Positions 45,301-59,846 are shown, counted from the stretch's first letter. The stretch: DNA of 64,000 nt from Coffea arabica (GCF_036785885.1 NC_092320.1:12959557-13023556), one strand, 5' to 3'. Notes: generated by a model from the sequence alone, not told the origin. Translations and numbers: made by a program.

Positions 45301-47818
45301 GATAATGTGTACATGGAATTTTTTTTCCTTTTCGTGCTAGGTGTAGAACCTATTGTGTCCTAAAGTTGCCAACCTAGTGATTAGGTAGAAAGTCTCCTGG
45401 GAAGATCACTTCTATTGTCGCTGGTCAGATGGACTAATTGTTGCTTAAGAGTAGAACCAAGCTGGTTAGAGCATAGCTAAATCCTGGACCAAATTCTACC
45501 AGAGCTTGCCAAACTATGAGGGTTGGTTTAGAAATTGCAAAAGTGCTTTATCTTTGACAGAAAATACTGCAAGTAGATTTTTCTTTTGATCCTTGCAAAT
45601 TATGACATGTTTTGTAATGTTCCACCAACGTATGGTTATTTCATAAATATGTTGTTATAGTCAGGAATTTTAGAGGCTGTGTGCGATCTTGCATGTTAAT
45701 ATTTCTTCTCATTGGCATTCTTTGGGAAATATTGCCTTGGCATCACTGAGACACTTGAAGAAAATTTTCCTCTGTTTATTTGTAAAAGACCTATGTGCCA
45801 TTACTTGGAAGGCATTACACATGTTAACAAATGCATTGATAATTTCTATAATAGGTTTTGGCTGTAAAATTTCTACACAAGCTCGTGTAGCTCTGTGTGT
45901 ATGTATACTCTCTGTGACTGGTTGGAGTCTGTGCATAGTTCATCTCTTCCGAATGGTAACCAGGAGTTCAACTATTAGAGATACGGTTGATATTTCAACT
46001 CACTATTTTCCACATTCAGGAGCAAATTGAGGCCCCGTAATTGACTAATTGTGAGCTGGTGACTATGTTCACTTGATGAATACATTTTGAGGGAAAGAGA
46101 GTCTAATAAATGGTATAGTTGTGGTTCATATCAAAGTGTGCACCGTTTGCTCTAGTGTTAGAAGTAGAAAGCGTATAAAATGACATTATATAAGCATGCA
46201 TGATGATGACTACGAGGGACATGCTTGACATCCTACTGTATTAGCTGACATCCTACTGTATTAGCTGGACTTTTCAGAGTTCTACATATTTCTGTAGCTA
46301 AATGAGGAAAGTCCATGCAGCTGCCTTTTGGAAATATCCAGTATATGTTGTTTGTTCATTTCTATTATTTTAGTTTCTAACATATATGTTTCCCAAAAGT
46401 ATGCAAGAATACTTCTTTTGTTTCATCTGTGCTTACTTAATAATACCTGGGATCAGGGGGTTGGTGCTTGGACTCACCTTTCTGTTGGATCGTATGATGT
46501 ACGGCTCGTGGGTTTTTGTGCCTCTTAATTTTCTTAAGTTCAATATTCTTTCTTCCGGTGGAGACTATTATGGAACTCATCCATGGCACTGGTACTTCAC
46601 TCAGGGTTTCACAGTCATGGTTTTCACGTTCCTACCATTTGTGGTAGCTGGCATTGTCATCTCTAAGGAATGGAAGCTGTCTGGGCTTATTGCCTGGGTA
46701 GTAGGGATTTACAGTATACTAGGTCACAAAGAATTCAGGTAAACGAATTCATATTTTGGTTACTATGTTTTTGTTGCTCAGTCAAAAAGCATTTTCATTT
46801 TTTAACCTGTTTGAATCATAGGTTTGTACTCCCTGTGCTTCCAATAGCTTTGATGTTCTCTGCTGTGGCATTGGCCAAATTGGGCAAGACTAATGTGTCA
46901 TATGGCCAAAATAAAGCTTCCCAAAGTGCTGCTACAAGATCTTCTATAAAGACAAAACTAGCTGTACTTTTCCTTCTTGGTACCAATCTTCCAATGGCAC
47001 TTTATATGAGCATGGTTCATCAGGTACATTCATTACTTACTCAGTACTTGCTCAGTTCAGCACTTATTATATGAGGAAAGAAAAAGGGTTATACTCCTTT
47101 TTTTGACTGTTGCTATTTTTCAAATAAGAATATATTCATAGTATATTGTGCAGGAAGAGTACTTTCTTGCTATTATCTTACTTTCAATCATGTATCATAG
47201 CGAGGATCTGAGGATGTGATGTACTATCTTTCGAGAGAGGCTGTCAATGGAGAAATCACAAGTGTCCTTTTCCTGACACCCTGCCATGCGACACCATACT
47301 ACTCAACCCTACACCATGACATTCCCATGCGTTTCTTGGATTGCACGCCAAGGTACTATGTGATGCATGGCTAATACTACTGAAAACTCCTTGATTTTCT
47401 TTGTATAGGCTTAATTTACTCTGAACATAAGTCCATTATCTTACTTCTGAATTCTTTTTAACAGTGAGGAAAAAGGATATCTTGACGAGTCTGACAAATT
47501 CATGATGGATCCAGTTGGTTTCACTTCAGAATTTGCAAAGAATTGGTCCATACCAAGTCACATCATCCTATTCGATTCACAGGAAAAGCTATTAAAGGAG
47601 TTTCTAGCTTCACATCAATTTCATGAGGTCAGGATTTTTGCCTTTTCATATCCTCGTGCGACGAGTTTAAGCTTGTGATTTTTCTTTTATGATGCATTTA
47701 GCTTTCTTGGCTCACCTTAATATTTTGTTTGCAGATAAAAAGGTTCTTCCACGCTCACTTCAAGGTCGATAGGGATCTTCAGGCATCCGTTGTTTTATAT
47801 GCTTTTAGAGGCCACTGA
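42395..47818 (+). CDS. PIGB: GPI mannosyltransferase 3 (PIG-B/GPI10; Arabidopsis APTG1 homologue)
   Basis: Nine exons give 547 aa: 42395-42642, 42771-42888, 44603-44707, 44904-45193, 46457-46738, 46822-47023, 47201-47352, 47465-47627 and 47735-47818. The enzyme adds the third mannose to the glycosylphosphatidylinositol anchor in the ER lumen, using dolichol-phosphate mannose. The glycosyltransferase-22 signature is clear: NPDEHWQALE at residues 66-75 right after the first membrane helix, then YGHLTWEWNRGIRSYLHP. Later blocks CITRTLSNTLETVLTL, ACAIRPTSA, LTFLLDRMMYGSW and GGDYYGTHPWHWYFTQG, plus several hydrophobic helices, match the family. Start chosen at the first in-frame ATG. In Arabidopsis, loss of APTG1 harms micropylar pollen-tube guidance. 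Frame and length are normal. Confidence 0.96.
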
Positions 47819-49408
47819 TTTTGTAGATTTTGTACCCCACTAAATTTGTAGGATGTTGCACCTCAACCTTATTGCGTGACGCCAACATTGTATTTACTTT
47901 TATTTTGTGCTTGTATTCTTCTTTTTGGGACGAAGAACTCCTAGTGTTCAGCTGTTGGAGAATTTAGGAGATTTTTTTTTAACAATTTTCATTTCTTCAA
48001 GTAGGGTATCAGAGGAAAAACATGATATTTATGTCTTTTGTTTTGATTATGTACTACAGATCTTCATGCATTTAGATATCAGCTTATTGTGTTCTGAACC
48101 CTGAGTTTTGCCTCTTACCAAGTTCCAAACTGAAAACTCTGGGAGAGTCGGATACCGCCCGTGAAAATTTGGTCTGGACCACTGGTTATGGTCTTTCCAG
48201 CCTATTTTTAGTACTGATCTGTTTCTAGAAAGATAAAAGAAGTAAAACAGGGTACAGTAAGAGTGAAGCATAACCTAGAAAATTTGATTACACATATTTG
48301 TGTAGTTTCCGGTTGCTCATTCATAACTGTTTAACTGACCAAAGTTGTATTCTTTAGCAGTTTTGCAAGTTCAGGATGATGGGATTGGGTTTTCATCCCT
48401 CAAGTAGCATGTAATGTTATTGGGATGGGCTTCGGGTTAATCATGGTTTTCTTTACATGGTATAGCTTCTAGGATGCTTAAACTAATAATGATACAAGCT
48501 GGAGCTTTTGGCTGTAAGTTTCTTTGTTGCAGGTTTTTCCTTAACTTAATAATAGAAACTTGAATTCTTGACAAGATATATTATAGGAGTAGTTAAGTTG
48601 CTTAGCAAAACTTTGCCGTCCAACTACTATGTGAGGTGTGACATCTTTTACCAACCTTCTTGATGTGCAAAGTTGGCTGACTGCAGAAGAAAATCCTTTT
48701 GTTGGGGGTATATGGAGTTAAGAAAGGCGAAGATGATTAGAAGAGGCGAAGACATGTAGCTAAATCTCATGATGGCAGTTTAAAGATGAAGTGAGTTTAG
48801 CACTTCGTGTAGCTGTTTTTTAGATAATAATCCTTCAGGGATGTTCCTATAGAAGTCTTATAGTAATTGTTAAGCAGAGACATTGCAGCAGTTCAATTTG
48901 GATGTCATCTTGTTTCATGAATACATAGATGCAGAGACGTAAATATGTGCTGGCTTATCTTTCCTATACTCAATTTTCTTTTGGTTAATGCATTAATGTA
49001 TGCTACCAGGTGCTTCATCTGAGCGAGGCTGGCTCACTGGTCTGCGTCTTTTTCTGAAGCATGCTCTGAAGTAGTTAATACTTGCTGCTACCAGCATCCT
49101 CTCTTATTAGCTTAAGAAGATTAGAGAATGATTGGAAAAAAGGATTTTGCCAAAGTTGATCAGGATTCAAGAAGAAAAAGAGCATTGGCATACTTACCAG
49201 AAGGTAAGGAATACAGTTCAATGGATCACAAATAGTACATTATTCAAAGACAAGAATAAAAACTTTGGATGATCCAAATCACTCCCAAGTTTCCTATTGC
49301 CAGTAATTACAAAACATGACAAGGTACGATATATATTGTCTGAGGTAATTACATAACATGTTTCAGGTAGATATATGCTGATATAAGAAACCAAAACTTA
49401 TGCCAACT
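47819..49408. other. Convergent intergenic region (PIG-B 3' side and VAN3-binding-like 3' side)
   Basis: Two genes converge here. The segment should hold both 3' untranslated regions. No further open frame of note, repeat or RNA gene recognised. Confidence 0.5.
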
Positions 49409-52400
49409 TCAGTGTTTGTAAAATTGCAGCTCATATTTTGTGAATGAGGTGGATAGCATCAGCATCTGATTAATAGTAATTGACCATGTCTTGAATCCCT
49501 TATAGTCATCCATCATGTCTAGCTTGATCATTCCTTTGTTTGTCGTTAATACGAGGAGATAGCAAGTATTATCATTTTCTCCAGCTTCTGAATCCTTGTA
49601 CAATTCGACATGCAGATCTAGCACAACACCTAGGAGGACCATGTAAAAGCAGATATTGAGTTGTGAGTCCTTGACAGTGATCTTATTCACAACTGTTGAT
49701 CATGTTTATGTAAACATTAATTTCTGCAAAAACTTATGCCATATAGGTCGTTAAGATGATTGGTTTTTTTTGATGTTCAGGAACTTACTTTCATGTGTTC
49801 TTGCAAAGGCATTCAGTAGATTAAGCTTCCTTATTCTGAGAATAACCTATATATTGAAGACAAGAAAACAACAGGAGTCGAGTTTCAGTTGTAAAGTAGC
49901 TATATATTATCCAAAGAAGATGAAAGACAAGCTAAAATATAGACAAATCCACCTATAATTCTTCTAATTTATAGTGAACAAGTGCATGCTTAAGTGTAAA
50001 GTGAAAAAAAAAGGCTAAAAGCAAAAAGTTGCACTTTCGTACTTATCCCAATCCCCTTTTTTCCCATTTTATAACCAAACAAAATGATGCACTGTTAGAA
50101 TTGCCTTTCTTTCTTATTTCATACTAGCAATTTGTACTTTATATTGATAACGTTTGAGAATAAGTATGAGAACATGAATGTATGATTAGGGCCACTAGGA
50201 TGGACTACGGTTGCTAATCTTTGATGGCTTTGTTTAACTATAACACTTCTATTATCTCTTATCATATTGTCCTTCTAGATCCACTTTTCACAGAAATGCT
50301 TTATGTTAACCAAAACTTGATGGTCTAGAGATATTTATTCTAAGAAACAAATACTATCTATTTTTAAATGAATGAAAATTCTGACAGTTTGATAAGATAA
50401 GAGTTTCTGAGTAACCCAAATTTTCTTTCCCTACCTTGGATTCACCGTTGAGGATGACTGAGACTGACCTCAAGACATTCCTTCCTGCTCCAATTAGATG
50501 CACTTCGAAGATTAATATAAATTGGCAATAACTTGAAAATTAAGAAAACGAGTGTAACTCCAGTTCAACAAGCAATAAGGCCAAAAAAAATAAAATAAAA
50601 TAAAGTAACCGTGTAATATTTCTTTGTTGTTCTTTTATGAATCCCATATAATCCCATATTGTTTAGTTCAAAATCAAGGAAAAGAATAATTGTTAGAAAT
50701 AGAGGACTTTTTTTTTTTTACCATCTGGGGTCTCGACATTAAGCTCGGCACCTTTGGCTATAATTGATCTGCAATTTTCAAAGTCAAAATTGAGATCATT
50801 GTGATCCTCAATTGGTAGCACTGGTGCACCTCCGTTAATCAGCTTGTTCTTGTACCCTGCCCTGACTTTAAGCGTTGCAGCTCCTCTAAGTGCTACAACA
50901 AACATCCAAGAAAATAGCAATAATAACAATAAAAGATGAATAGTGAATAACATAGCACTTCTCACTTACTAAAAAAAAAGGTATGAGATAAAATTTTCAC
51001 TGATAAATGTGAAGTATGCATCCTTTGATTACATGCCCAAAATGATACAATCTCGTGGGATTGTTCTATATTAGATACAAGAACTGATATGTCTGCAAAG
51101 GATCTTCGACATGATCAGTTGGTAATCAATGTAATCTTTACATAATTAATCTAGAGCTGAATCTGGGTAAATTACATCGACTTCTCCTAAGGTTAATCCC
51201 AATTATAAAGAACTCAAGTTTAGTTTTCATGGTAACACCAACTTTCAATGTGGTGTTTTTTATGCATGTCTTTCTTATTTATTTTCCCTTATATTTGATT
51301 TACAAAATTTTTCCTCTTAGTATCTATTATATTGAGTAATACTAGATGCTCAACTAAACTTTTCACTAGCATGATTAGGCGGGGACTATTTGTCTATCAT
51401 GGTTATTAGTTCCAAAAGATTGGAGTTTCTTGTACTTGTAAAAAACCTCAAAGGGAGTTCAATTTGATTTAACCCACATTTTTTTTGGGGGGGGGGGGAT
51501 GTGGGGTTGTGGTGGGTGTACTACAATTTAAGAATTCTTGAAAATGTTTCAACTCAAAAGAAAAAAGGAAGAACAGAATTTTCAAATGCTACTATTAAAT
51601 AGAGAGGATAGGTGTTTACAAGTTGTAGCAGCAGCGGTAAGCGTTAGGATGTCACTGGTACTTGTGCCAGTCATGGCGGAGCCTATCACACTTCTGAGTT
51701 GCTCTTTCTTTGCTCCCATTGCTTCTGCCATTTTGGCACACTGAGCAGCAACCAGCGCAGCCGCCGATGCCACGGCGGTGTCCTTGGTGGCGTTGATTGG
51801 ATTATCATCAAGTTTTGATGAATTTTCAGCAGCTATGGCAGCTAAAGCTGCAGCTAGACCTGCCACTGATACTGCTGCATGTACTTCAGCTCTCTGCAGC
51901 CTCTTATCATCTTTGCTCCGCTGCTTAATTTCTTTGAGCCATTTCTTTATAGACACATTCTTAAATTGTTGCCCAATTTTCCATGGCATCTGCATGGAAA
52001 ATGTCACGTTTTGATTGATCCAAAGTTAACAAAATCAACACGCTCATGAATGCAAAAAAATTAAAAAACAAATTGAGATGTGCATACCCATTTCTTCTTG
52101 AAATAGCTGTTATAGTTCAATTCTGGATGCATTGCTTGTTGCATCCATATCCATGACTATGCAACCATTAAAAAAAAAAAGACCATGAAAAAATGCACTC
52201 CAATCATGGTAAGCATGATGAATAATAGTACTTGCTTCTTTCAGGATAAAGGGTAAAAGTATGTCGTACTTTTACATCATTGGATTTCCATGGGGGTACA
52301 AAATTGTCGGTATCATCCATCTTCATGCCCTTGTCCAATTTCTGCTAAAACAAAGTGCCTTGATCAAATATGCCTCTCTAATTCTCTCTCTATCAAATGA

Positions 52401-52637
52401 AATTAGGCTGGAGAAAAGCACGAGAAATAGTAATGGTAGACCAAAATAACTTACCAGAAAAGGTGGTTTTGTATCATTATCGAGTTTCTTGATCGAGCTA
52501 TCGTGGAGAATGAGTGATTGGTCTTGTAGCTCAGGCTGGAAAGCTTGAACAGCAAAGTTGCACCAAGCACTAGAAAGGAAGTCCATAGTCTCGGGATGTG
52601 CTTGAGATATTGTTGGCTTAAGCTCACAAGGATCCAT
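49409..52637 (-). CDS. VAN3-binding protein family (DUF828/auxin canalisation + PH domain)
   Basis: Eight exons on the minus strand give 395 aa: 52637-52455, 52341-52276, 52156-52088, 51989-51620, 50892-50722, 50484-50435, 49846-49789 and 49629-49409; the total is exactly divisible by three. The N-terminal DUF828 block shows [70 protein letters not shown] and TATKD-like alanine-rich helices. The C-terminal PH-like domain (about residues 265-390) includes [48 protein letters not shown] and ends KYELQFYKH. Arabidopsis VAB/FKD relatives bind the ARF-GAP VAN3 at the trans-Golgi network and affect PIN1 traffic and leaf vein continuity. This copy is a shorter family member, so its exact role is inferred. 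Intron 4 has a G12 run at 51487-51498. Confidence 0.93.
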
Positions 52638-52718
52638 TGGTTTAAGAGATAATTCACACAGTCTTGTCCTCAGCTTTGTTGCTTAACAGTATGAAAAGGC
52701 TAGCCCTCAAAATGCGGG

Positions 52719-52728
52719 TATATATACA
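52719..52728 (-). promoter_or_regulatory. Probable TATA box of the VAN3-binding-like gene
   Basis: The minus strand reads GTATATATACCCGC about 85 bases before the start codon, which leaves room for a leader of about 50 bases. Confidence 0.55.
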
Positions 52729-52739
52729 TACATTCAGAC

Positions 52740-55700
52740 AAGCAATGAATTTATAGCAAATTGGAGAAATGCATCTTTGGTCTAGTTTCAGTTTAGTCCT
52801 TGAAGTTTTAGCTTTGAAACATTTGTCCCTTTATTTCCTATACATTGTTCCCATTTAGTTTATAATATTTAGCTTGGACACATTTTCTTCCTTTTGTCTG
52901 AATAATTTATAATAATAGCATGCCATTAGCTGTTTCAATAATCTTTTTTAGATAATTAGTGAACTTTTATTAAAATGCATCAAGTAAACGTATACTACCA
53001 CCTAGCAAAACCAGATCCAATGAAGATCGGAAATGCACAACTGAAAAAATATTGGAACGTAAGGTAAAACATAGGATGAAATCCAAAGATCAAGGATCAA
53101 ATGTGCTGTGATTGAAACACAAGGGACTAACTTAGCTAGAAGTAAACACAGTAATTATCTACAGAAATATGTTTATATACAACCGAAAAACACACATTCC
53201 TAGCAAATTCTGGATTTGTGAAGAGTTACCAATGTGTGGTCCATGAACACTGTAGAAAGTGGCTAGTATGGTGCTTTTATGCTGTTGAATCAATATGAAA
53301 TTAGGGGATAATTAAACTGGTGCATCATTATGGTAGGTTGTATCACCCCCCACTAAACAATTTCTTGAATTTTATTTGTGCCTGATGTAAACCCCTAGCA
53401 AACGAGTGTAGCTTCTTTATGTCCTCTCATCCAGAGGTCCACCAAATTTGCAAAAGTTGTAATGCACAAAAGTGACGAGATATTACAGTTGGATAGGCTC
53501 ATAGAAACTCCTAGTCTTTTTGGTCTATTATGCTGTCTTTTATATACTTGGAGATGGAAGCAAGAGGACCCATTGGGAGTTATAACTGCTTATGTTGGCA
53601 GATATTGTCATTTTGATTGGAAAGAGCCCCCAAGATTGTTGAAAAATGGCCAAAACATGCTAACCACTACGGAGGCATCAAAACTCAGAGGATAAAATGT
53701 AGAAGAGAAGCATGAGGACCCTTCTTTTTGTTCCTTTAATTTGAAACCAGAAATTCGCGTTTTGTAGGATAATAAAATGGATAATTGTTGGGATCAACTG
53801 CCAGCTAGAGTTGTCTAGTGCCTTCAAAACTTCCCAATTTCAAACCATAAGTTAACCAAACCAAACACTCAGAGACATACATTTATCAAACAAAAACTCA
53901 CGCAGTGTGGGGGTAATCACCAAGCATGCGCTTACGGGCCAACAATGGGACACAAGAAAAAAGTAGGAATTTATCATGGAAGCTGAGCTCTTCATATTAT
54001 ATTGGGATTTGCATGATTAACAAGTAAAAGTAGACTAGACTTTTTAATGTATGAAAGATGACATACAACCGAATGAATAGCTTTATGATTAATAAAGTAA
54101 TGAAGTCCCAGAAGTTTTGCAATAATTTTGTCTTTCAACTTTTAATCTTCTCTTCTATTTAATGTTTAAGAGTTGTGAATTGAGCTTTAATTGGCTTTTG
54201 GATAAACGTTTTGAAGAAAGTTTATGTTGTTGCATAAACAAGCACATTATACACGTTAGGTGCACTAAAAGCTGTGTAAACGAACTCAAAAAAAGTTTAG
54301 GGACTCAAAGCAATGTAACTGAACTAATCCTGATTAAGTGCACAAGCATTTCGCAACCAAATAAATCAAGTATGATTGAATCCTGTAATAGGTCCCAATC
54401 AGGTACCCAAGGTCCCAAAGACTAGATTGATCAACGGAAAAACCCCGGGATCAAATTGTGCTTTTTGAAAAAATTTTAGAGACTTCTGGTGAAATTAACC
54501 ATCAATGCTGGATTAGCTACTAATAATCTCATAATAATAATAATATATATAAGCTAAAGCTTCACATTAGTTATGCCTTTCTGAACAACGATTTGGTGGC
54601 CTTGCACTTGATTAATGGTTGGCGTTCATTAGGCTCATGTGACAAGAGGCTTTTAAGTTAATTTAGATAGATTCTTACTATAATTTTTATGATCTTCTTT
54701 GATAATCTTTATAAAGAAGAGGACCACAACACTCATTAAAGCAGAGAATTTAATCAGCAACATAAAGCAACATGTATCTAGTTGAATGCATATATTCCTT
54801 TGTCCCCAATCAGTTGATTGAGTCATTGAGCCTTGAAACACATTCAAGATATATTCGGAGATGAAAAAAAAGGGATTGTTTTATTATGTACTAATACAAG
54901 TCCAATGAACTAAGACGAATAAACCAAAACTAATGAGGTTCTAATCTCTCGATATTTGTTTAATTAGAAATTGATCATCAAAACCACTGATTGAGGAACA
55001 AGTGGTTTAACCAGCAAAGGAGGAATAAAGCATGGGATTAAGAATATTAATATGGTCACTAATATGGTGGGAGATTGTAGCTGGCCTGCTTTTCTTGCAG
55101 GTTGGGATTTGGGACAAGTTTTGCCAAATTAATTTCAAGATTGAAGTCCAAACTCCAAAAGGATGATGGGTGGTTTATACTTGAAAGGCTATGGGGCTTA
55201 GTTATCTATCTGGTGATCCTTATGCCAGAAATGCTCCCCTGAACCTCAGGCCAGCTTACAAGCTCCTAGACAAAGAATGAATGAATTGGGACAAGATATG
55301 TTTAGGCGACAACTTTAGAAGTTGTCTTTACATTGTCACCCGGGCATCTTTCTTTGTCGGGACAAGCAGCCTATTCAATTTCACTTAAACAGTGGTATTA
55401 CTTGAATAGGTTCTTCTTTTTTTTTTTTTTTTTTTTTTTTTTATCACAAGTTTATCCTTTAGGTTGTTTGGCTGATGTAACTAAATAAATTTGACTTCCT
55501 TTTCATCTCGAATTATATAGGATCATACCACTTCAGAATATCGTGTAGTTTTACGTAACTCGCTAGCTTTTGTATTCTGCCGGCAGAAATTTTAATGTAT
55601 TTCTAGAAAATCAAGAATTGAAAATTTTGATGATTTTCTAGAAAAGCAAGAATTGATACATAGTTCTGTAACTTATTTTTCATCATACAATTATGCATGC

Positions 55701-57050
55701 CACATTTCTACAATTTAGTAAGGACATAAACAATTATGCCACATACCACATAAAGAAAAATGCATGTCACATAATATTTGCAATTTAATAAGGACATGAT
55801 TCACAGTATAAAGATGTTTACTAGGGAAAGAAAAATATTGATAAGTCGGTGACGTATTAAGGTTTTCCTAAGTTCATTCATAGCAAGTTCTCTAACCTAT
55901 ATTTATGATGCACTGAAATAGATACTGCACTGAGAAAGTGGAGAGTACAAAACTTGCCAAAAACCCAACCAAAAAATAAATAAATAAAGGAACTATTGCT
56001 TGTAAAGGTTTTTTTTTTTTTTTTTGCTTTGAGTAAGCAATACCAGGCAAGAATTTTATTTATTTATTTATTTTGTCAATAAGAATACGAGGTAAGAACT
56101 ATATCACAGATATTGCTGTTAATGTTATGTTTCATGAGATATCTATGGCTTTTGAGAGGTAGTTTGTATTATGTAGTTCGCGGGATAACTTCTAGACTTG
56201 ACTTTGCTTTGCTGTTTTTTCAATACCCAATTTTTGACGCATTTATTTCATTTGAGACCTTATTACTCCTTTTTCTCCCTCTCTACTCTAATTTGGGAAT
56301 ATTTCTTCATTTTCTACTCAATTTATTGACCTACATATTTCTGAAAAAAAAAATGGATGAAAAAAATAAGAACAGCTTTTATTGAACAAACCACCATCAC
56401 AAATGTTTGGTGTAGTTATAAGAGAAACAGGAACTTAGTCGAGTTACAACTATATGATCTTTGCTGATTTACTTCCAAATTGACGATTATAGAGGAGTTT
56501 ATTCATGTCCCTCATTGAGTTACTTTTTTTGTGTGGAAGACTTTTACACCACAACGGAACTCATGTTCCACTCCCTCTCACTCCCTAAATTTAAAAAAAA
56601 TAAAAAAAAACTAAAATATGATATTTATGAAAGAGAAATAATAATATAATAAAAAAAAGGATAGAGAGTAGTACAGAAAATGAAATAAAAAATTCGTTGC
56701 GTTTTTTTACAATTCTAGTTCTTATGATTGATATACGACAACCTAGGGTTTCGAGCACATCCCAAAGGAAAAAAAAAAAGAAAAAGATAGGAGCATCTGG
56801 GCCGAGCTAAGCTGAGCTCAACCTCTTGTACCTAAGAATGTTGTGGTGAGCCTCATTTTAAAGTGAGCCACGGCTTGGGCCTAAATTGTAGGCCAATATC
56901 AATGTGAGTTGAGCTTTAAATTATCGGCCTGATTTGAATATCAACTGAGCTTGAATTGGGCTAAGCTTAGCTATACATATTCATACACAATTGCACCCAC
57001 ACGTTCAGCATGGACGACATGAATCAGAGGTTAATAATGTATACATTATT
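52740..57050. other. Intergenic, no gene recognised
   Basis: AT-rich DNA with long homopolymers (poly-T at about 55419-55442 and 56010-56024) and several short, featureless open frames. A word-rich segment at about 56800-56980 (GAGCTAAGCTGAGCTC, GGGCTAAGCTTAGC) looks like a decayed MITE with inverse-related ends, but I found no target duplication. The left part should include the promoter of the VAN3-binding-like gene. Confidence 0.5.
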
Positions 57051-58894
57051 GGGTCTGTTTGGATTCTTGTTTTTGGGTTTGATTTTGAAAAACTATTTTT
57101 CACAATCCAAATGCTACAGTAAATGTGTATTTCAAAAACAACTCCAAAAACACCATATCCAAACAATATATCAAAAACAACTCCAAATACATATTTAATA
57201 TGTTTATTTCAATTATGTATAGGATATATATATTATATTAATTTAAATATATTTATTTATACATATTATAAATATTTTATTTTATATAAAATATATTTTT
57301 TATATATTTATATAAATATTATATATTATAAATGTGTTATTATACATTTATGTAAATGTTATATATTATATATATTTAATATATACATAATATATATTAT
57401 ATATATTGAACATTTATAAAAATGTACATTTAAACATAATATATATATTTATGTATATTTATAATATACACTTATATTATGTATTATATATAATATAATA
57501 CATTTATACATTTATATTAATATACATAATATTAATTATAAATTTATACATAATATTAATAAATTAATAAATTTATATTTATTACATTAATACATTTATG
57601 CATAGTATTAATAAATATTTATAATATATTAATTTCTACATTTATATAATATTCATTTATAATTTATACACATTTATAATAATATACATTTATACATTTA
57701 TAAATATATTTATATTATGTATTATATATAATATAATACACTTATAATACATTTATATATTTATTTATAAATATAATATATGATAAATAAATATAATACA
57801 CTTATTTATTTATATATAATATATAAACAAATTTATAAATATAATACACTTATTTATTTATACATAATTATAAATATATTTATTTATAAATATTTATAAT
57901 TGTATTATAAATGCATAAATGTATATAAATATAAAAACATAAAAATTATAAATTATAAATTATAATATACATTTATATAATATTCATTTATAATTTATAC
58001 ACATTTATAATAATATACATTTATACATTTATAAATATATTTATGTTATGTATTATATATAATATAATACACTTATAATACATTTATATATTTATTTATA
58101 AATATAATATATAATAAATAAATAAATATAATACACTTATTTATTTATATATAATATATAAATTTATTTATATATAATACACTTACTTATTTATAATAAT
58201 ATCTAAATATATTTATTCATAAATATCTAAATATATTTATTTATAAATATTTATAATTGTATTATAAATTCATAAACGTATATAAATATAAAAACATAAA
58301 AATTATGAATTATAATATACATTTATATAATATTCATTTATAATTTATATATTTATAGTAATATACATTTAAACATTTATATATAAATATATGAATATAT
58401 TTATTTATAAAAGTATAAATATATTTATTTATAAAAGTTTAATATATTTACTTATAAATATTTATAAATGTATTATAAATGCATAAATGTATATAAATAT
58501 AAATATTATAAATTATAATTTATACATTTATATAATATTCATTTATAATTTATACATTTATATATTTATAAATATATTTATATTATGTATTATATATAAT
58601 ATAATACATTTATATATTTTTATATAAATATATTTATTTATAAATATTTATAAATGTATAATTGTATATTGTTATAAAATTTTAAAAATTATACATTATA
58701 AAAATACTCGAAAATATGTTTTAAAAATACATCTAAAAATAATCCATAAAACATCTACAGTAAAAGTTTTTTATATAATTTTTGAAAAACAACCCCAAAA
58801 ATAACTAATCCAAACGGACTTTTATTTGAAAAACGAAATGCTACAGTCCTGTTTTTGAAAAACAACCTCAAAAACAGCTAATCCAAACGGACCC
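57051..58894. mobile_element. Non-autonomous element with AT-rich tandem-repeat interior, 1844 bp
   Basis: Left end GGGTCTGTTTGGATTC and right end GCTAATCCAAACGGACCC are imperfect inverse repeats, flanked by ATT on both sides (57048-57050 and 58895-58897). Both sub-terminal zones share TTTTTGAAAAAC, ATGCTACAGT and CAAAAACA(A/G)CT words in inverted arrangement. The right side shows a partial second copy of the end (58786-58820). A three-base target would fit PIF/Harbinger, but the superfamily is not settled. No coding capacity. Between about 57200 and 58660 the sequence is nearly pure A/T. Confidence 0.65.
57640..58650. repeat. AT-only tandem satellite, period about 331-350 bp
   Basis: AATTTATACACATTTATAAT starts at 57661 and again at 57992 (spacing 331), and a diverged third copy begins at about 58342 (spacing 350). 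Following words recur in the same order: TTATACATTTATAAATATAT, TATGTATTATATATAATATA and ACACTTATTTATTTATA. Shorter internal periodicities of TTTATA/AATAT type are nested within each unit. Confidence 0.82.
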
Positions 58895-58897
58895 ATT

Positions 58898-59846
58898 AGT
58901 GTATAGAAAATTTAAACATATATAATGTGCATATCAAAGGTTAATGATAAATATATTATTTGTATATAAAAAATTAATCGATAAACACACATGACATGTA
59001 TAGTAGAGTTTCGTTACATGCTTTCTCTCTCCTGTGTTTGTGTGGCACCTCTAATTGACTACTGATATTAATGGCTTAATTTTTCATTAAAATTCGAGCT
59101 CGGTAGTTTGTTTATTTACTCTTTGCAGAGCAGAAGAAAACATCTTATCCTTTGGGTACTTTATTTTTTTTACTGTAGTCGAATTTCAGTCATCTCTAAT
59201 CTTTTCAAGTATATAATTGTTTATCTTAACATTCTTTTGAAATTAAAAAAAAAATCAAATTAGCTTAGTTCCTTACCATGCTCATCGACTTAGTTCCTTA
59301 TCGGTTCCATCTTCACGAGACTAGAGTACTTCATTAATCAACTACAAAAAGTATCAATTTCATCAAAGGGAGGGGAACATATGTATACAACATTTCCAGG
59401 TACTTTCGCAAGTATATAATTTTTTTTAATTTCAGTATTTAATCACATGAATGATTGCTTTGTGTGAGGTTACTGTGATATATATATATATATATATATA
59501 TATTTTCAATTTAATGTTTATTTCATGAAAATTTTAATGCCTGTTCGATGTATTGTTTCAATTGAAAAAGAGCGTGAAGATTCTTTCTTTTTCTAAAAAA
59601 AAAAAAAAATTTTCTTGGGTGTGTTGTACAATAGAGTATAAAGATGATAATTTAAGCCATTGATGCCATTGATAAAGAAACGGAAGCAGATAGTGAGTTA
59701 GATGAAGTTCATGAAAAGCCCAAACTCAATAAAAACTATTGATTTGAGATGTGCATTTCTTGGCAAAATGACGTGCGCGGGTATATATATCAATTTAATT
59801 CATCCCAATCAAATTTTATATTTATAATTCCTAAATACCCCACACG
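58898..59846. other. Intergenic, no gene recognised
   Basis: AT-rich, with a (TA)n run at about 59479-59502 and a poly-A run near 59597-59611. Nothing else is supported. Confidence 0.5.

Noticed and set aside
56800-56985. Possible small MITE with GAGCTAAGCTGAGCTC and GGGCTAAGCTTAGC ends
   Set aside because: Ends match only loosely and flanks show no duplication; left as a comment in the intergenic entry.
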